64,000 bases of DNA from Streptomyces sp. NBC_00239. Lineage in GTDB: Bacteria; Actinomycetota; Actinomycetes; Streptomycetales; Streptomycetaceae. How positions within the stretch are numbered: the stretch's first letter is position 1; every line of letters begins with the position of its first letter. Position numbers and translations under genes: made by a program. The notes under the pieces are model-generated. The model worked only from the letters and a program-made list of their open reading frames with translations, did not search any database and was not told the DNA's origin. Location of the stretch: the NCBI RefSeq assembly GCF_036194065.1, contig NZ_CP108095.1, positions 2,356,001-2,420,000 of the forward strand. Direction: 5' to 3'. This document shows positions 1 to 8,900 of the stretch, in pieces.

Positions 1-21
1 TGCGTACGAAACCGGGATCAT
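1..21 (-). CDS. Partial NRPS-type protein, probable condensation-domain start (5' end only)
   Basis: Only the first seven codons lie in the window, reading M-I-P-V-S-Y-A leftwards from position 21. An AG-rich ribosome binding site (AGAGGAAG, about positions 28-35 read on the minus strand) sits at good distance upstream. Stand-alone or leading condensation domains commonly begin with M-I-P-(L/V)-S-(F/Y)-A followed by Q-R-R-L-W, so I infer another NRPS protein opening with a C domain. It follows the hydroxylase gene by about 47 bp in the same direction, so it probably belongs to the same operon. Seven residues cannot prove the family. Confidence 0.5.
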
Positions 22-68
22 GGTGCTTCCTCTGCTCACGTCACGGCGTGGATGGTGTGCGGATTGCC

Positions 69-1067
69 TCAGGCGGGGACTGCGGTGGTGGGTCGCACCG
101 TGGGCCGGCAGTCCAGGAGTTCGACGGGACGGCCCATCGCGACGGCGATCTTGCGGTCGCCGCGGAAGGGGTCGCGGCCGTGCGCGCAGAGCACGTTGTC
201 GACCAGCATCACGTCGCCGACCTGCCAGGTCTCACGGACCGTGGCGGCTTCGTAGGCCGCGTTGAGGGCGTCCATGTCCTCGCGGGTGAGCGGCTCGCCG
301 TCACCGAAGCCGGTGTTGAACGGCAGGCCGTCCGGGCCGAACTCGTCGACCATGGCCTCCCGGATGTCCGGGTCGAGCGACCACTCGTTCCAGAAGGCCA
401 GGTGGTTGAACCAGACCTCCTCGCCGGTCTGCGGGTGGTGGACGGTGGCCGAACGCAGCTGGCTGGTCCGCAGGTTGCCGTCCGGCTGCCACTGCCAGGC
501 GATGCCGTTCTCCCGGCAGTACTCCTCGACGTCGGCCCGGTCCTCGGTGCCGAACGCGGTGCGCCAGCCGAGGGAGATGTAGTCCGAGTAGTTGCGGGTG
601 AGCGTCCAGCCGGACGACCTGCCGCGCTCCACCAGGTGGGCGGGCAGCCCCGCGAGGACCTTGCGGACGTCGGCGGTCGGGGTGGCGCCGCCCTCCGCGG
701 GTGCGGTGAGGCAGGCGAAGAGCAGCCGGCCGGGGAAGGTCAGGGTGTAGCTGTTCTCGTTGTGCATCCGGATCGACTGGGCCGGCGGCAGGTCGGTCGA
801 CGAGAAGACGCCGTTGCCGAAGTCACTGCGCGGGGTGGCCTTTTCCCGGTACGGGGTGGGCTCGGGGATCAGTACGTCGCGGACGGCGGCAACGTCCTCG
901 CTGCGCGTCACCGGCAGCCCGCGCAGGAAGATCGTGCCGTGCTCGTGCAGGGCGGCGGTCAGCGCGGCCTCGTTCTCGCGCAGCCACGCGCAGGCCTCGG
1001 CGAGGTCCGCGGTGGCGGGCACGTGGGCGAGGGCCGGACGGCCGGGGTTGATGTCCCAGGTCGGCAT
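69..1067 (-). CDS. SyrP-like Fe(II)/2-oxoglutarate-dependent hydroxylase (TauD/TfdA superfamily)
   Basis: This 332-residue protein is a probable NRPS tailoring hydroxylase acting on an amino acid or carrier-bound aminoacyl group. The N-terminal half has the H-x-E metal pair in M-H-N-E-N-S-Y, followed by a P-A-E-G-G-A-T-P segment typical of SyrP-like members. The distal His lies in C-A-H-G-R-D-P-F near the C-terminus, followed by an Arg that can bind 2-oxoglutarate. SyrP relatives hydroxylate the beta carbon of Asp; the substrate here is unknown. I chose ATG 1067, with GGTGA upstream. A GTG at 1079 overlaps the MbtH stop (GTGA) and would add four residues. The close spacing to mbtH implies co-translation. 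Confidence 0.85.
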   Translation of the reverse strand: MPTWDINPGRPALAHVPATADLAEACAWLRENEAALTAALHEHGTIFLRGLPVTRSEDVAAVRDVLIPEPTPYREKATPRSDFGNGVFSSTDLPPAQSIRMHNENSYTLTFPGRLLFACLTAPAEGGATPTADVRKVLAGLPAHLVERGRSSGWTLTRNYSDYISLGWRTAFGTEDRADVEEYCRENGIAWQWQPDGNLRTSQLRSATVHHPQTGEEVWFNHLAFWNEWSLDPDIREAMVDEFGPDGLPFNTGFGDGEPLTREDMDALNAAYEAATVRETWQVGDVMLVDNVLCAHGRDPFRGDRKIAVAMGRPVELLDCRPTVRPTTAVPA

Positions 1068-1075
1068 GGCGACGG

Positions 1076-1288
1076 TCACCGCCCGCCGAGGGAGGCGAGC
1101 AGGCTGACGGGGCGGATGTCTGTCCAGTTGACCTCGATCCAGTCGAGGCACTCCTGTCGGGTGGCCTCGCCGTAGGTGGTGGTCCAGCCTTCCGGGACGT
1201 CGAGCCAGACCGGCCAGATCGAGTGCTGGTTCTCGTCGTTGACCAGGACCAGGTAGCCGGCGTTGTCGTCCTCGAACGGGTTGCTCAT
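1076..1288 (-). CDS. MbtH-like protein
   Basis: This 70-residue protein has the full MbtH signature: N-P-F-E-D at the start, the S-I-W-P core, V-P-x-G-W, and a C-terminal W-T-D-I-R-P. MbtH-like proteins bind NRPS adenylation domains and are needed for their solubility or activity, so this one probably partners one or more of the four A domains encoded to the right. The ATG at 1288 is the only sensible start. The gene follows a 295-bp GC-rich gap after the P450 gene and may have its own promoter. The hydroxylase gene lies immediately downstream. Confidence 0.96.
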   Translation of the reverse strand: MSNPFEDDNAGYLVLVNDENQHSIWPVWLDVPEGWTTTYGEATRQECLDWIEVNWTDIRPVSLLASLGGR

Positions 1289-1583
1289 GGTGGTCTCCGC
1301 AGGTGAGAGGTGCTCTGGTGGTGTGATTCGAAATTAGGTGCGCCGGGTGGTCGCGAGCGGCGCAAGCTCCGGCAGGAGAGCGGCAGTTGCGGCGCGCCCG
1401 GGTCCGGAAACGCTGCCGCCCCGCCGGGCCCGGGGAAGCGGGCGGGCGGGGCGGGGCAGGCCGGGAGCGGGGCTCGGGGCGGCCGGGGGCGCGGGGCGGA
1501 GCGGAACGCGGGCGGCAACGGGGGCAGGCGGCCGGAAGGGCGCCGGCGGGCCGCGAGGAGTGCGGTCAGCGGGGGGGGTGCGG
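1289..1583. other. 295-bp intergenic gap, GC-rich, with an 18-bp tandem duplication
   Basis: No convincing gene was found. The end near the P450 gene carries two copies of TGCGGTCAGC followed by a G-run (1561-1578 and 1579-1596, eight and six Gs). The second copy contains the P450 stop codon, and the first supplies a second in-frame stop 18 bp further on. The mbtH-proximal end is less GC-rich and could hold the mbtH promoter, but I cannot assign -35/-10 boxes. Confidence 0.6.
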
Positions 1584-2768
1584 TCAGCGGGGGGTGAGGC
1601 GTACCGGGAGGTGGTCCGGGCCGAAGTTGATGATCGAGCGGTTGTAGACGACCGGCCCGGCCGGTTCGATGAGGGCGGCCTTCTCCAGCGCGGCCGTGTA
1701 CAGCGCGCTCAGCTCGGCCTTGGCCAGCGGCGCGCCGATGCAGTAGTGGGCGCCCAGGCCCAGCGCGAGGTGCTTGTTGGGCGAACGGTCGAGCAGGATC
1801 TCCTCGGGCTGCTCGAAGGCCTCCGGATCCCGGTTGGCGGACCACACCCAGACCGCGACCCGGTCACCGCGCCGGATCTGCCGCCCGCCGAGCTCGATGT
1901 CCCGGGTGGCGGTGCGCAGCGTGTGCAGGCCCACCGAGGTCCAGCGCAGCAGCTCGTCCACTGCGGAGTCCATGGACACCTCGCCCCGCTGTAGCTTCTG
2001 CCACAGGTCAGGCCGCTGGGTCAGGGTGTGCAGGCCCATGGCGGCGGTGTGGCGGACCGTCTGGACGCCGCCCACCACGATGTTGTCCAGGTTGAGCACG
2101 ACGTCCTCGATGGGCATCAGCCGGCCGCGGACCTTGTAGGTGGCCATCATCGAGATCAGGTCGTCGCGCGGGTCGGAGCGGCGCAGCATCACCTGGTGCA
2201 TCAGGTAGGGGATCAACTGCTGGTGTCCGGCCCGGCGTTCCTCCGGCGTACGGCCGAGGAAGGCCGTGTCGCACACCCTGACCATCATGTCGCGGTCCTG
2301 CTCGGGGACGTCCAGCAGGTCGCACATGACCGCGAGCGGCAGCGCGGAGACCACGTCCACGAGGTCCACCTCGCCCTGCTCGACGGCCTGGTCGAAGAGC
2401 TCGCCGGCCCGTTCCGCGATCGAGCGGGCCGCGCCGCGCACACCTCCCTTGGAGAAGAACGGGTTCGCGGGCGCCCTGAGTTCGCGGTGCCGGGGCGGGT
2501 CGGTGAGCGCCATCATCCGGCCCGATCCGACGGGCACGTTGCCCTCCCCCGCGCCCAGCAGCGAGCCGGACTCCGAGCTGAACACGGCCGCGTTGCGCAG
2601 CACGTCCGCCGACTCCCGGTAGGTGAGGACCGACCAGACCGGGCCGTCGTCGACGGTGTCGGTGCGGTGCACGGCCGCCTCGCGCCGCAGTTCGGCGACC
2701 AGGGCCGGGGTGTCGGGCCGGGCCCACAGGTCGGGGTCGGTGAGGTCGACGGTGGTGGTGCTCAGCAT
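1584..2768 (-). CDS. Cytochrome P450, probable NRPS tailoring hydroxylase
   Basis: This 394-residue bacterial class I P450 has the heme-binding loop L-G-L-G-A-H-Y-C-I-G (ligand Cys near residue 342) and the K-helix E-L-L-R near 270. The I-helix is unusual. The common A-G-x-(D/E)-T-T segment reads G-G-V-Q-T-V-R-H, so Gln replaces the acidic residue. A G-G-x-x-T-x-R-H I-helix recalls P450s that beta-hydroxylate carrier-protein-bound amino acids, which is my inferred role. ATG 2768 overlaps the end of the thioesterase gene by seven bases (ATGCTGA), so the two are translationally coupled. A redox partner is not encoded in the window. Confidence 0.93.
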   Translation of the reverse strand: MLSTTTVDLTDPDLWARPDTPALVAELRREAAVHRTDTVDDGPVWSVLTYRESADVLRNAAVFSSESGSLLGAGEGNVPVGSGRMMALTDPPRHRELRAPANPFFSKGGVRGAARSIAERAGELFDQAVEQGEVDLVDVVSALPLAVMCDLLDVPEQDRDMMVRVCDTAFLGRTPEERRAGHQQLIPYLMHQVMLRRSDPRDDLISMMATYKVRGRLMPIEDVVLNLDNIVVGGVQTVRHTAAMGLHTLTQRPDLWQKLQRGEVSMDSAVDELLRWTSVGLHTLRTATRDIELGGRQIRRGDRVAVWVWSANRDPEAFEQPEEILLDRSPNKHLALGLGAHYCIGAPLAKAELSALYTAALEKAALIEPAGPVVYNRSIINFGPDHLPVRLTPR

Positions 2769-3631
2769 CGCTGCTCCCTGGGGGCGGTACGGGACGGGGC
2801 CGGCTCCCGGCGTTCCGTCAGGAGGGTGGTCAGGAGTTCGGCCGGGCCGGGCCGGTCGACGGTGGCGAGCAGGTGCCCGCCGGGGACGACACGGTGGCCG
2901 AAGGCGCCGCGGGTGTGCGCGGCCCAGCCGGTGAGGCAGGTGGTGGCGAGCATCGGGTCGTCGGCGCCGGCCAGCGCGTACAGTGCCGAACCGATCGGCG
3001 CGTGCGGGCGATGGCGGTAGGTGGCGGTGACGGCGAGGTCGGTGCGGATGCCGCCGAGGGCCAGCTCGGCCAGGTCCGGGTCGGCCCGGACCAGCTCGTC
3101 CAGGCCGGTGAGCCGGAGGAGTTCGGACGCGTCCAGGTCCCGGGTCTCGCGCTCGGTCCACTCGGCGGGAGCGGGCGCGCCCGCCACGACCACCTGCTCG
3201 GGGCGGCGGTCGGCGGGCAGCGCCCGGGCGACCTCGTACGCGAGCAGGGCGCCGAACGACTGCCCGTAGAAGGCGAACCGGCCGCCCTCGGCACCGGTCA
3301 GGTGCGGGATCAGGGCCTCGGTGACGGCGGCCGTCAGGGCGTCGAAGTCGGGCGGCATCGGGTGCCTGCTGCGACCGCCCCGGGCCGGCGGGCGCAGTGC
3401 CCAGACCTCGGCCACGGGGGCCAGGGCGCGGGCCAGCGGGATGTAGGAGGTGGCGTCGCCGCCGGCGTGCGGGAAGCAGAACAGCCGGACGGGGCGGTGG
3501 GGTTGGGGTACGGGGACGAGCAGCCAGTCGCCCTCGGCCCGGGGGCGCGCGGTGCGTGCGGTGCGCGCGGCCGGAGTACCGGACGCCGTCGCCGCCCTCG
3601 CCGTGGTGACAGCGGTGGTCGCGGTGGTCAT
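2762..3631 (-). CDS. Type II thioesterase (alpha/beta hydrolase)
   Basis: This 289-residue protein has an Ala/Thr-rich N-terminus of about 35 residues, then a type II TE fold: L-F-C-F-P-H-A-G-G oxyanion segment, the nucleophile elbow G-Q-S-F-G-A, and a C-terminal G-G-H-L-L carrying the catalytic His. Type II TEs are separate proteins that release misprimed or stalled groups from carrier domains; they do not normally release the final product. The gene overlaps the preceding A-T gene (ATGA at 3628-3631) and the following P450 gene, forming a tight A-T/TE/P450 operon. No integrated terminal TE domain occurs among the visible NRPS proteins. Confidence 0.93.
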   Translation of the reverse strand: MTTATTAVTTARAATASGTPAARTARTARPRAEGDWLLVPVPQPHRPVRLFCFPHAGGDATSYIPLARALAPVAEVWALRPPARGGRSRHPMPPDFDALTAAVTEALIPHLTGAEGGRFAFYGQSFGALLAYEVARALPADRRPEQVVVAGAPAPAEWTERETRDLDASELLRLTGLDELVRADPDLAELALGGIRTDLAVTATYRHRPHAPIGSALYALAGADDPMLATTCLTGWAAHTRGAFGHRVVPGGHLLATVDRPGPAELLTTLLTERREPAPSRTAPREQRC

Positions 3632-5463
3632 CGGACGGCCGGGCGGCGGGCGGTGAGGGCGGGGCGGGCGGCGGCCGGACCGGCTTCGGCGGCGCGGCGG
3701 ACCTCGTCGGTGAACGCGGCCAGGTCGACGGCGTCCAGCAGGTGGCGCAGTTGCAGCTCGACGTTGAGCTTGCGGCGCAGCAGGTGGACGACGCGCAGGG
3801 CCGCGAGCGAGTGGCCGCCGAGGGTGAGGAAGTCGTCGGTCGGCTCGACGTCGGGCACGCCGAGCACGGTCCGCCAGACCTCCGCGACCAGCTCGTCGAT
3901 GCTGCCCCGCGCGTCCGGACCGGCGGCCTCCTGCGGTGCGGGGGCGTCCGCCGTCGGCGCGGGCAGGGCGCGGTGGTCGACCTTGCCGTTCGGGGTGAGC
4001 GGCAGCGCGTCCAGCACGGTCACGGTGGACGGCACCAGGTGGGCGGGCAGGGTGCGGCGCAGCTCGGCCATCAGGTCGGCGGGGCGCAGGCCCGCGCCGG
4101 TGACGTAGCCGGCGAGCCGCTGGTCCCCGGGGGCGGCCTCGTACACGGTGACCGCGGCGGCGGCGACCCCGGCCAGGGCGCCGAGCGCGTGCTCGACCTC
4201 GCCCGGCTCGATGCGGAAGCCGCGCAGCTTGACCTGGCGGTCCACCCGGCCGACGTACTCCAGCAGGCCTTCGGCGGAGCGGCGGGCCTGGTCCCCGGTG
4301 CGGTACATGCGGGCGCCCGGCTCCGGCGCGAACGGGTCCGCGACGAAGCGGCTCGCGGTCAGTCCCGGGTGGCCCGGGTAGCCGTGTGCCAGGCCGGGAC
4401 CGGCCAGGTACAGCTCGCCGACCGCGCCGGCGGCCGTCACGGGGGCGAGGCGGTCGTCCAGCAGGTGGGCGCGCACGCCCGGCAGCGGCTCGCCGAGGTG
4501 CGGGCCGGGGCCGGCGATCGGGGCGGTGATCGCGTCGACGGTGCATTCGGTGGGCCCGTACAGGTTGAGCGCGTCGATGCCGCCGTCCGCCAGTTCGCGC
4601 CAGGTCCGGGTGGGCACCGCCTCGCCGCCCATGAACAGGCGCGGGACGCGGGCGCCGGCCAGCGCCTCGCGGAGCAGCTGCCAGTGCGAAGGGGTCAGGT
4701 CGAGGTCGGTGACGCCGTGTTCGGCGAGCAGCCGGGCGAGCCGGGCCGGTTCGGCGCGCTGCGCGTCGTCGATCACCACGAGGGTGTCGCCGCGGCAGAT
4801 CCGGATCCACTGCTGGACGGAGGCGTCGAAGGAGACGCTGGCGTTCCATGCGACGACGCCCGGCTCGGGGCGGTACGCGCCGCTCAGCTCCAGTGCGGTG
4901 GCGAGGTCGGCGACGGCGCCGTGCGGGACCTCCACGCCCTTGGGTCGGCCGGTGGAGCCGGAGGTGTAGATGACGTAGGCGGAGTCGAGCGGGTGCGGGA
5001 AGAACTCGGCGTCCGGGGCCGCGGCGGCCGGGGCGGCGGCGTCCGGGCGGAGCACCGGGACTCCGGCCGGGACGGGCGGCGCGGCGTCGGTGCTGACCAC
5101 GGCGGCGAGGCGGGCGTCGGCTGCCATGAAGGCGATCCGCTCGGCCGGGTAGGCCGGGTCGAGGGGGACGTACGCGGCCCCGGCCCGCCAGGCGGCGAGC
5201 AGTGCCACGGGCAGGTCGGCGGTGCGGGCGAGGTGCACGCCGACCCGGTCGCCGCGCCGGACGCCGTGTGCCCGCAGGGCGCGGGCCAGGGCGGCGGTGC
5301 GGCGGTCCAGGGCGGCGAAGTCGAGGCTCCCGTCCACGGCCTCCACGGCGGCCCGCGCGGGGTGGGCGGCGACGGCGGCGCGCAGCCGTGACAGCAGGTC
5401 GGCGGCCGGGGCCTGGGCCCGGGCGGGAGCGGTGACGGTGGACGGCTCGGCGAAGGTGGTCAT
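3628..5463 (-). CDS. NRPS adenylation-thiolation didomain protein (A-T)
   Basis: This 611-residue protein has an A domain at about residues 25-510 (A3 core [10 protein letters not shown] near 165) and a thiolation domain with the phosphopantetheine Ser in G-G-H-S-L-A-A-L near 550. It has no condensation domain of its own. The protein encoded upstream ends in a lone C domain, so this supplies the A-T half of that split module. Hand alignment to GrsA gives the eight-residue specificity code D-A-Q-D-F-G-L-V, which is close to the bacillary Gln code D-A-Q-D-L-G-V-V. Gln or a related residue is only a guess. ATG 5463 follows GAGGAG. Confidence 0.95.
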   Translation of the reverse strand: MTTFAEPSTVTAPARAQAPAADLLSRLRAAVAAHPARAAVEAVDGSLDFAALDRRTAALARALRAHGVRRGDRVGVHLARTADLPVALLAAWRAGAAYVPLDPAYPAERIAFMAADARLAAVVSTDAAPPVPAGVPVLRPDAAAPAAAAPDAEFFPHPLDSAYVIYTSGSTGRPKGVEVPHGAVADLATALELSGAYRPEPGVVAWNASVSFDASVQQWIRICRGDTLVVIDDAQRAEPARLARLLAEHGVTDLDLTPSHWQLLREALAGARVPRLFMGGEAVPTRTWRELADGGIDALNLYGPTECTVDAITAPIAGPGPHLGEPLPGVRAHLLDDRLAPVTAAGAVGELYLAGPGLAHGYPGHPGLTASRFVADPFAPEPGARMYRTGDQARRSAEGLLEYVGRVDRQVKLRGFRIEPGEVEHALGALAGVAAAAVTVYEAAPGDQRLAGYVTGAGLRPADLMAELRRTLPAHLVPSTVTVLDALPLTPNGKVDHRALPAPTADAPAPQEAAGPDARGSIDELVAEVWRTVLGVPDVEPTDDFLTLGGHSLAALRVVHLLRRKLNVELQLRHLLDAVDLAAFTDEVRRAAEAGPAAARPALTARRPAVR

Positions 5464-5660
5464 GCGGAGGCACTCCTCGGTGCTCGGTGGGATGGGTGGA
5501 TCACGATGTACGGGCGCTGCCAGAGCGGCGCGCGGGCATGCAACGGGCGGGCCTGGCCGGCCCCGCCGGGGGCCGCGGCACGGGCCTTGCCCCACGGGAC
5601 CAGCCGCGGGTGCCCGACGGCCTGGTCAGCCCCGCCGGCGACCGCGGCACGGACCTCGCC

Positions 5661-5840
5661 CTACGGCACCAGCCGCAGGTACCGACGGCCTGATCAGCCC
5701 CGCGGGTGCCCGGCGGCCTGATCAGCCCCGCAGGTGCCCGGCGGCCTGATCAGCCCCGCGGGTGCCCGGCGGCCTGATCAGCCCCGCGGGTGCCCGGCGA
5801 GCTGACCGGCCCCGCAGGTGCCCGACGGCCTGATCAGCCC
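5661..5840. repeat. 28-bp minisatellite
   Basis: Copies with the phase CCTGATCAGCCCCGC then GGGTGCCCGGCGG start at 5689, 5717, 5745, 5773, 5801 (degenerate) and 5829, an exact 28-bp period. A weaker copy precedes them near 5661. Each good copy holds a TGATCA palindrome, so the array presents regularly spaced dyads. There is no spacer/repeat alternation, so it is not a CRISPR. Confidence 0.9.
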
Positions 5841-5882
5841 CGCCGGCGTTTGAGGCGCGGGGTCCGGGGCGGAGCCCCGGGA
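5841..5882. repeat. Dispersed intergenic hairpin element, copy 1
   Basis: The segment CGCCGGCGTTTGAGGCGCGG, then GGTCCGGGGCGGAGCCCCGG, contains a strong GGGGC/GCCCC stem. Nearly the same element recurs at about 41714-41755, with a partial inverted copy at about 41802-41822. Elements of this type are common between Streptomyces genes. Here it may act as a terminator for the NRPS gene ending at 5965. Confidence 0.7.
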
Positions 5883-5942
5883 GGCGTGGCCCCGCGGGCC
5901 CGCACGCCCGGACCGGCCGTACGGCCAACGACCCGCGCCCGG

Positions 5943-5977
5943 CGGCGCGTCAGACGTCGGCGCGTCAGACGTCGGCG
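5943..5977. repeat. 15-bp tandem duplication spanning the NRPS stop codon
   Basis: The unit CGGCGCGTCAGACGT occurs twice in tandem (5943-5957 and 5958-5972), plus five bases. The unit length is a multiple of three. Each copy carries the stop triplet, so the gene has a used stop at 5965-5967 and a second in-frame stop 15 bp downstream. Confidence 0.9.
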
Positions 5978-8900
5978 GCCAGTCGCGCCAGCGCGTCGGC
6001 GTAGGCCTCGATGAACTCTTCCGCCGTCGCGTCGTCGACCAGCGACCGCTGGTGGTCCACGGCGAGCAGCACGCGCTGCGAGACCGGGTCCTGGATCAGC
6101 GAGGCGCCGAAGGTGAAGCTGTTGGGCTCGTGCCGCAGGGTCGGCTCGCAGCCGATCCGGCCGTCCTCGATCCGGGCCGCGCTCAGCCGTCCCAGCGCGT
6201 GGAACCGCAGGTAGCCGAACTGGCTGTCGAGCGCGGTGTCGGCCATCATCCGGGCCAGCCGGGCGAACGGCACCCGGCGGTGCGGCATCATGTCCAGCTC
6301 CTCCCGGTGCACGTGCCGCACCAGGGCGGCCAGGTCCTCGTCCGGCTCGGCGACCAGTGGGACGGTGTTGAGGAACAGTCCGTACACCTCGGTCCCGCCG
6401 AGCCGTTCCAGCCGGCCGTTCATCGCCAGCCCGGTGGTGACCCGGCGGCGCCCGGTGATCTTGGCGAGGGCGTGCAGGTGGGCGGCGAGCGCGACCGACT
6501 TGACCGGGACGGCGAGCGCGTCGGCGACCGCGCGCAGCTGCCCGGGGGCGTCGGGCAGCACCCGCTCGACGGTGCGCGGCAGCTCGTGGACGTCCTCGCT
6601 GCCGGGCCAGAGCTGGCCGGTGGCGCCGTCGAGGCGCCCGTGCCAGTACGCCAGGGACTCCTGGTCGGCGGTGGCCTCGCGTTCCACGGCGACGAAGTCG
6701 CGGAACGCGGTGCGCGGCGGCGGGCAGGGTGCGGAGGCCGGGTCGGCGGCGAGCGCGGTGTGCCGTTCGAGGATCTCGGTGAGCAGCGAGGTGAAGCTCC
6801 AGCCGTCGAGGATGGCGTGGTGCTCGGAGATGGTGAGCTGGAAGGCGTCGTCGGCCAGCCGCTGGACGGTGATCCGGAAGAGCGGCGGTTCGGCGAGGTC
6901 GAAGGGCCGGTCCCGGTGGTGGTCGAAGACGGTGCGCACCGCCTGGTCCTGCGCTTGCGGTGCGGCGCCGCGCAGGTCCGCGAACTCCACCGGCGCGGGC
7001 AGCGCGCCGTGCACCAGCTGGAGCGGTTCGCCGTAGCCGGAGAGGTCGAGGCCGGTGCGCAGGACGGCGTGCCGGGCCATCGCCTCGTCGACGGAGCGGT
7101 GGAAGGCGTTCTCGTCGAGGTCGCCGGTGATCCGGTACGAGTTGACGTTGTGGTAGCTGTCGGTGCCGCCGGCGACCTCCATGTGGAAGACCATGGAGAG
7201 CTGCATGGAGACCATCGGGTAGGCGTCGACGATCCCGGGCGGCAGTTCGGCCCGGTCCTCGTCGGCTATCAGTGCGTACGGGCGGTCCGCGGCGGGGTCG
7301 GCGGCCACCGGGCGGGCCAGCGGCAGCAGGGCCGCGACGGTGGGCGCGTTGAAGACGTCCCGCAGGGTGATCTGCCAGCCCCGGTCGTGCAGTGCGCCGG
7401 CCAGCTGGACGGCGCGGATGGAGTCCCCGCCGAGGTGGAAGAAGTCGTCGTGGACGCCGATCCCGCCGACTCCGAGGACCTCCGTCCACACGGCGGCGAA
7501 CAGCTCCTCCTCCGGCGTGCGCGGCTCGACGTGCCGCCCGGCGGGGGTGGCCACGGCCCGGTCGGGGTCGGGGAGTGCGGCCCGGTCGACCTTGCCGTTG
7601 ACGGTGAGCGGCAGCGCGTCCAGCACGGTGACGCTCGCCGGGATCATGTACTCGGGCAGCGAGCGGCCGAGGAAGGCGCGCAGGTCCAGGGGGTCGGCCG
7701 GCGGGCGTCCGGTGACGTACGCGGCGAGCCGGTCGTCGTTCACGGTGACCACGCAGGCATCGATGTCGGGGTGGGCGGCGACGGCGTTCTCGATCTCGCC
7801 GAGCTCGATGCGGAAGCCGCGCAGCTTCACCTGGAAGTCCGCCCGGCCCACGTACTCAAGCATGCCGTCGGACAGCCGCCTGGCGACGTCGCCGGTCCGG
7901 TAGAGCCGGGCGCCGGGCGGGCCGTACGGGTCGGCGACGAAGCGGCCGGCGGTGAGTCCGGGTCGGCCCCAGTAGCCGTGCGCGAGGCTGCCGCCGCCGA
8001 TGTACAGCTCGCCGGGGACGCCGGGCGGGCAGGGGCGCAGCCAGTCGTCGAGGACGAGTGCGGTGAGGTGCGGCATGGCGTCGCCGACCAGGCTGCGTTC
8101 GAAGCCCGCGCCGCCGTCGGCCACGTCGTGGATCGTGACGTGGACGGTGGTCTCGGTGATGCCGTAGAGGTTGCACAGCCGGGCGGGCGGCAGCGGGTCG
8201 AGCTCGTGCCAGCGCTGGACCACGGCCGGGTCGAGGGCCTCTCCGCCGAGCATGATCCACCGCAGTGCGGGCAGGGCCCGCGGGTGGCGGCGCAGCGCCG
8301 GTTCGAGCTGGCGCAGCGCCGACGGGGTGAGGCAGAGGTGGGTGACGCCTTCCTCGTCGAGCAGTCCGGCGAACTCGTCGGGCGAGCGGCTGGTGAGGTA
8401 GGGGACGACGACCAGGCGGGCGCCGTGCAGCAGGGCGCCCCAGAGCTCCCACACCGTCCAGTCGAAGGCGTAGCTGTGGAACAGCGTCCAGACCGTCTCC
8501 GGGCCGAAGCCGAAGTGTTCCCGGCCGGAGTCGAGGAGGCGGCTGACGTGCTCGTGGGAGACGGCGACGCCCTTGGGGCGGCCGGTGGAGCCGGAGGTGA
8601 AGATGAGGTACGCGAGGTCGTCGGGGCGTCCGGCGACGGTGGGCCGGTCGGCCGGGTGGGCGGCGATCTCCTCGGACCGGGCGGCGAGGTCGAGGACCTG
8701 CCAGGGGCCGTCCGGCACGCGGTCGGGCCGGTCGGTGAGGACGACGGCGACGGAGGTGTCGCCGAAGACCAGGGCCGCCCGGTCGGCCGGGGCGGCGAGG
8801 TCGACCGGGACGTAGGCGGCGCCCGCTTTGAGCACGGCCAGGATCGCGGCCGGCACGGCGGCGGTGCGCTCCATCAGCAGGCCGACCCGGTCGCCGGGGC

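Larger units (their letters stand above)
5464..5964. other. 501-bp non-coding gap inside the NRPS operon
   Basis: This GC-rich spacer separates the NRPS gene that ends in a C domain from the A-T gene that completes its module. It holds a 28-bp minisatellite, a copy of a dispersed Streptomyces-type inverted-repeat element, and a 15-bp duplication around the upstream stop codon. No ORF with a plausible ribosome binding site or codon pattern was found. A promoter for the A-T/TE/P450 genes may lie at the right-hand side of the A-T start, but I see no clear boxes. Confidence 0.7.

Noticed and set aside
5661..5840. CRISPR array
   Set aside because: Units are contiguous with no variable spacers; it is a tandem minisatellite.
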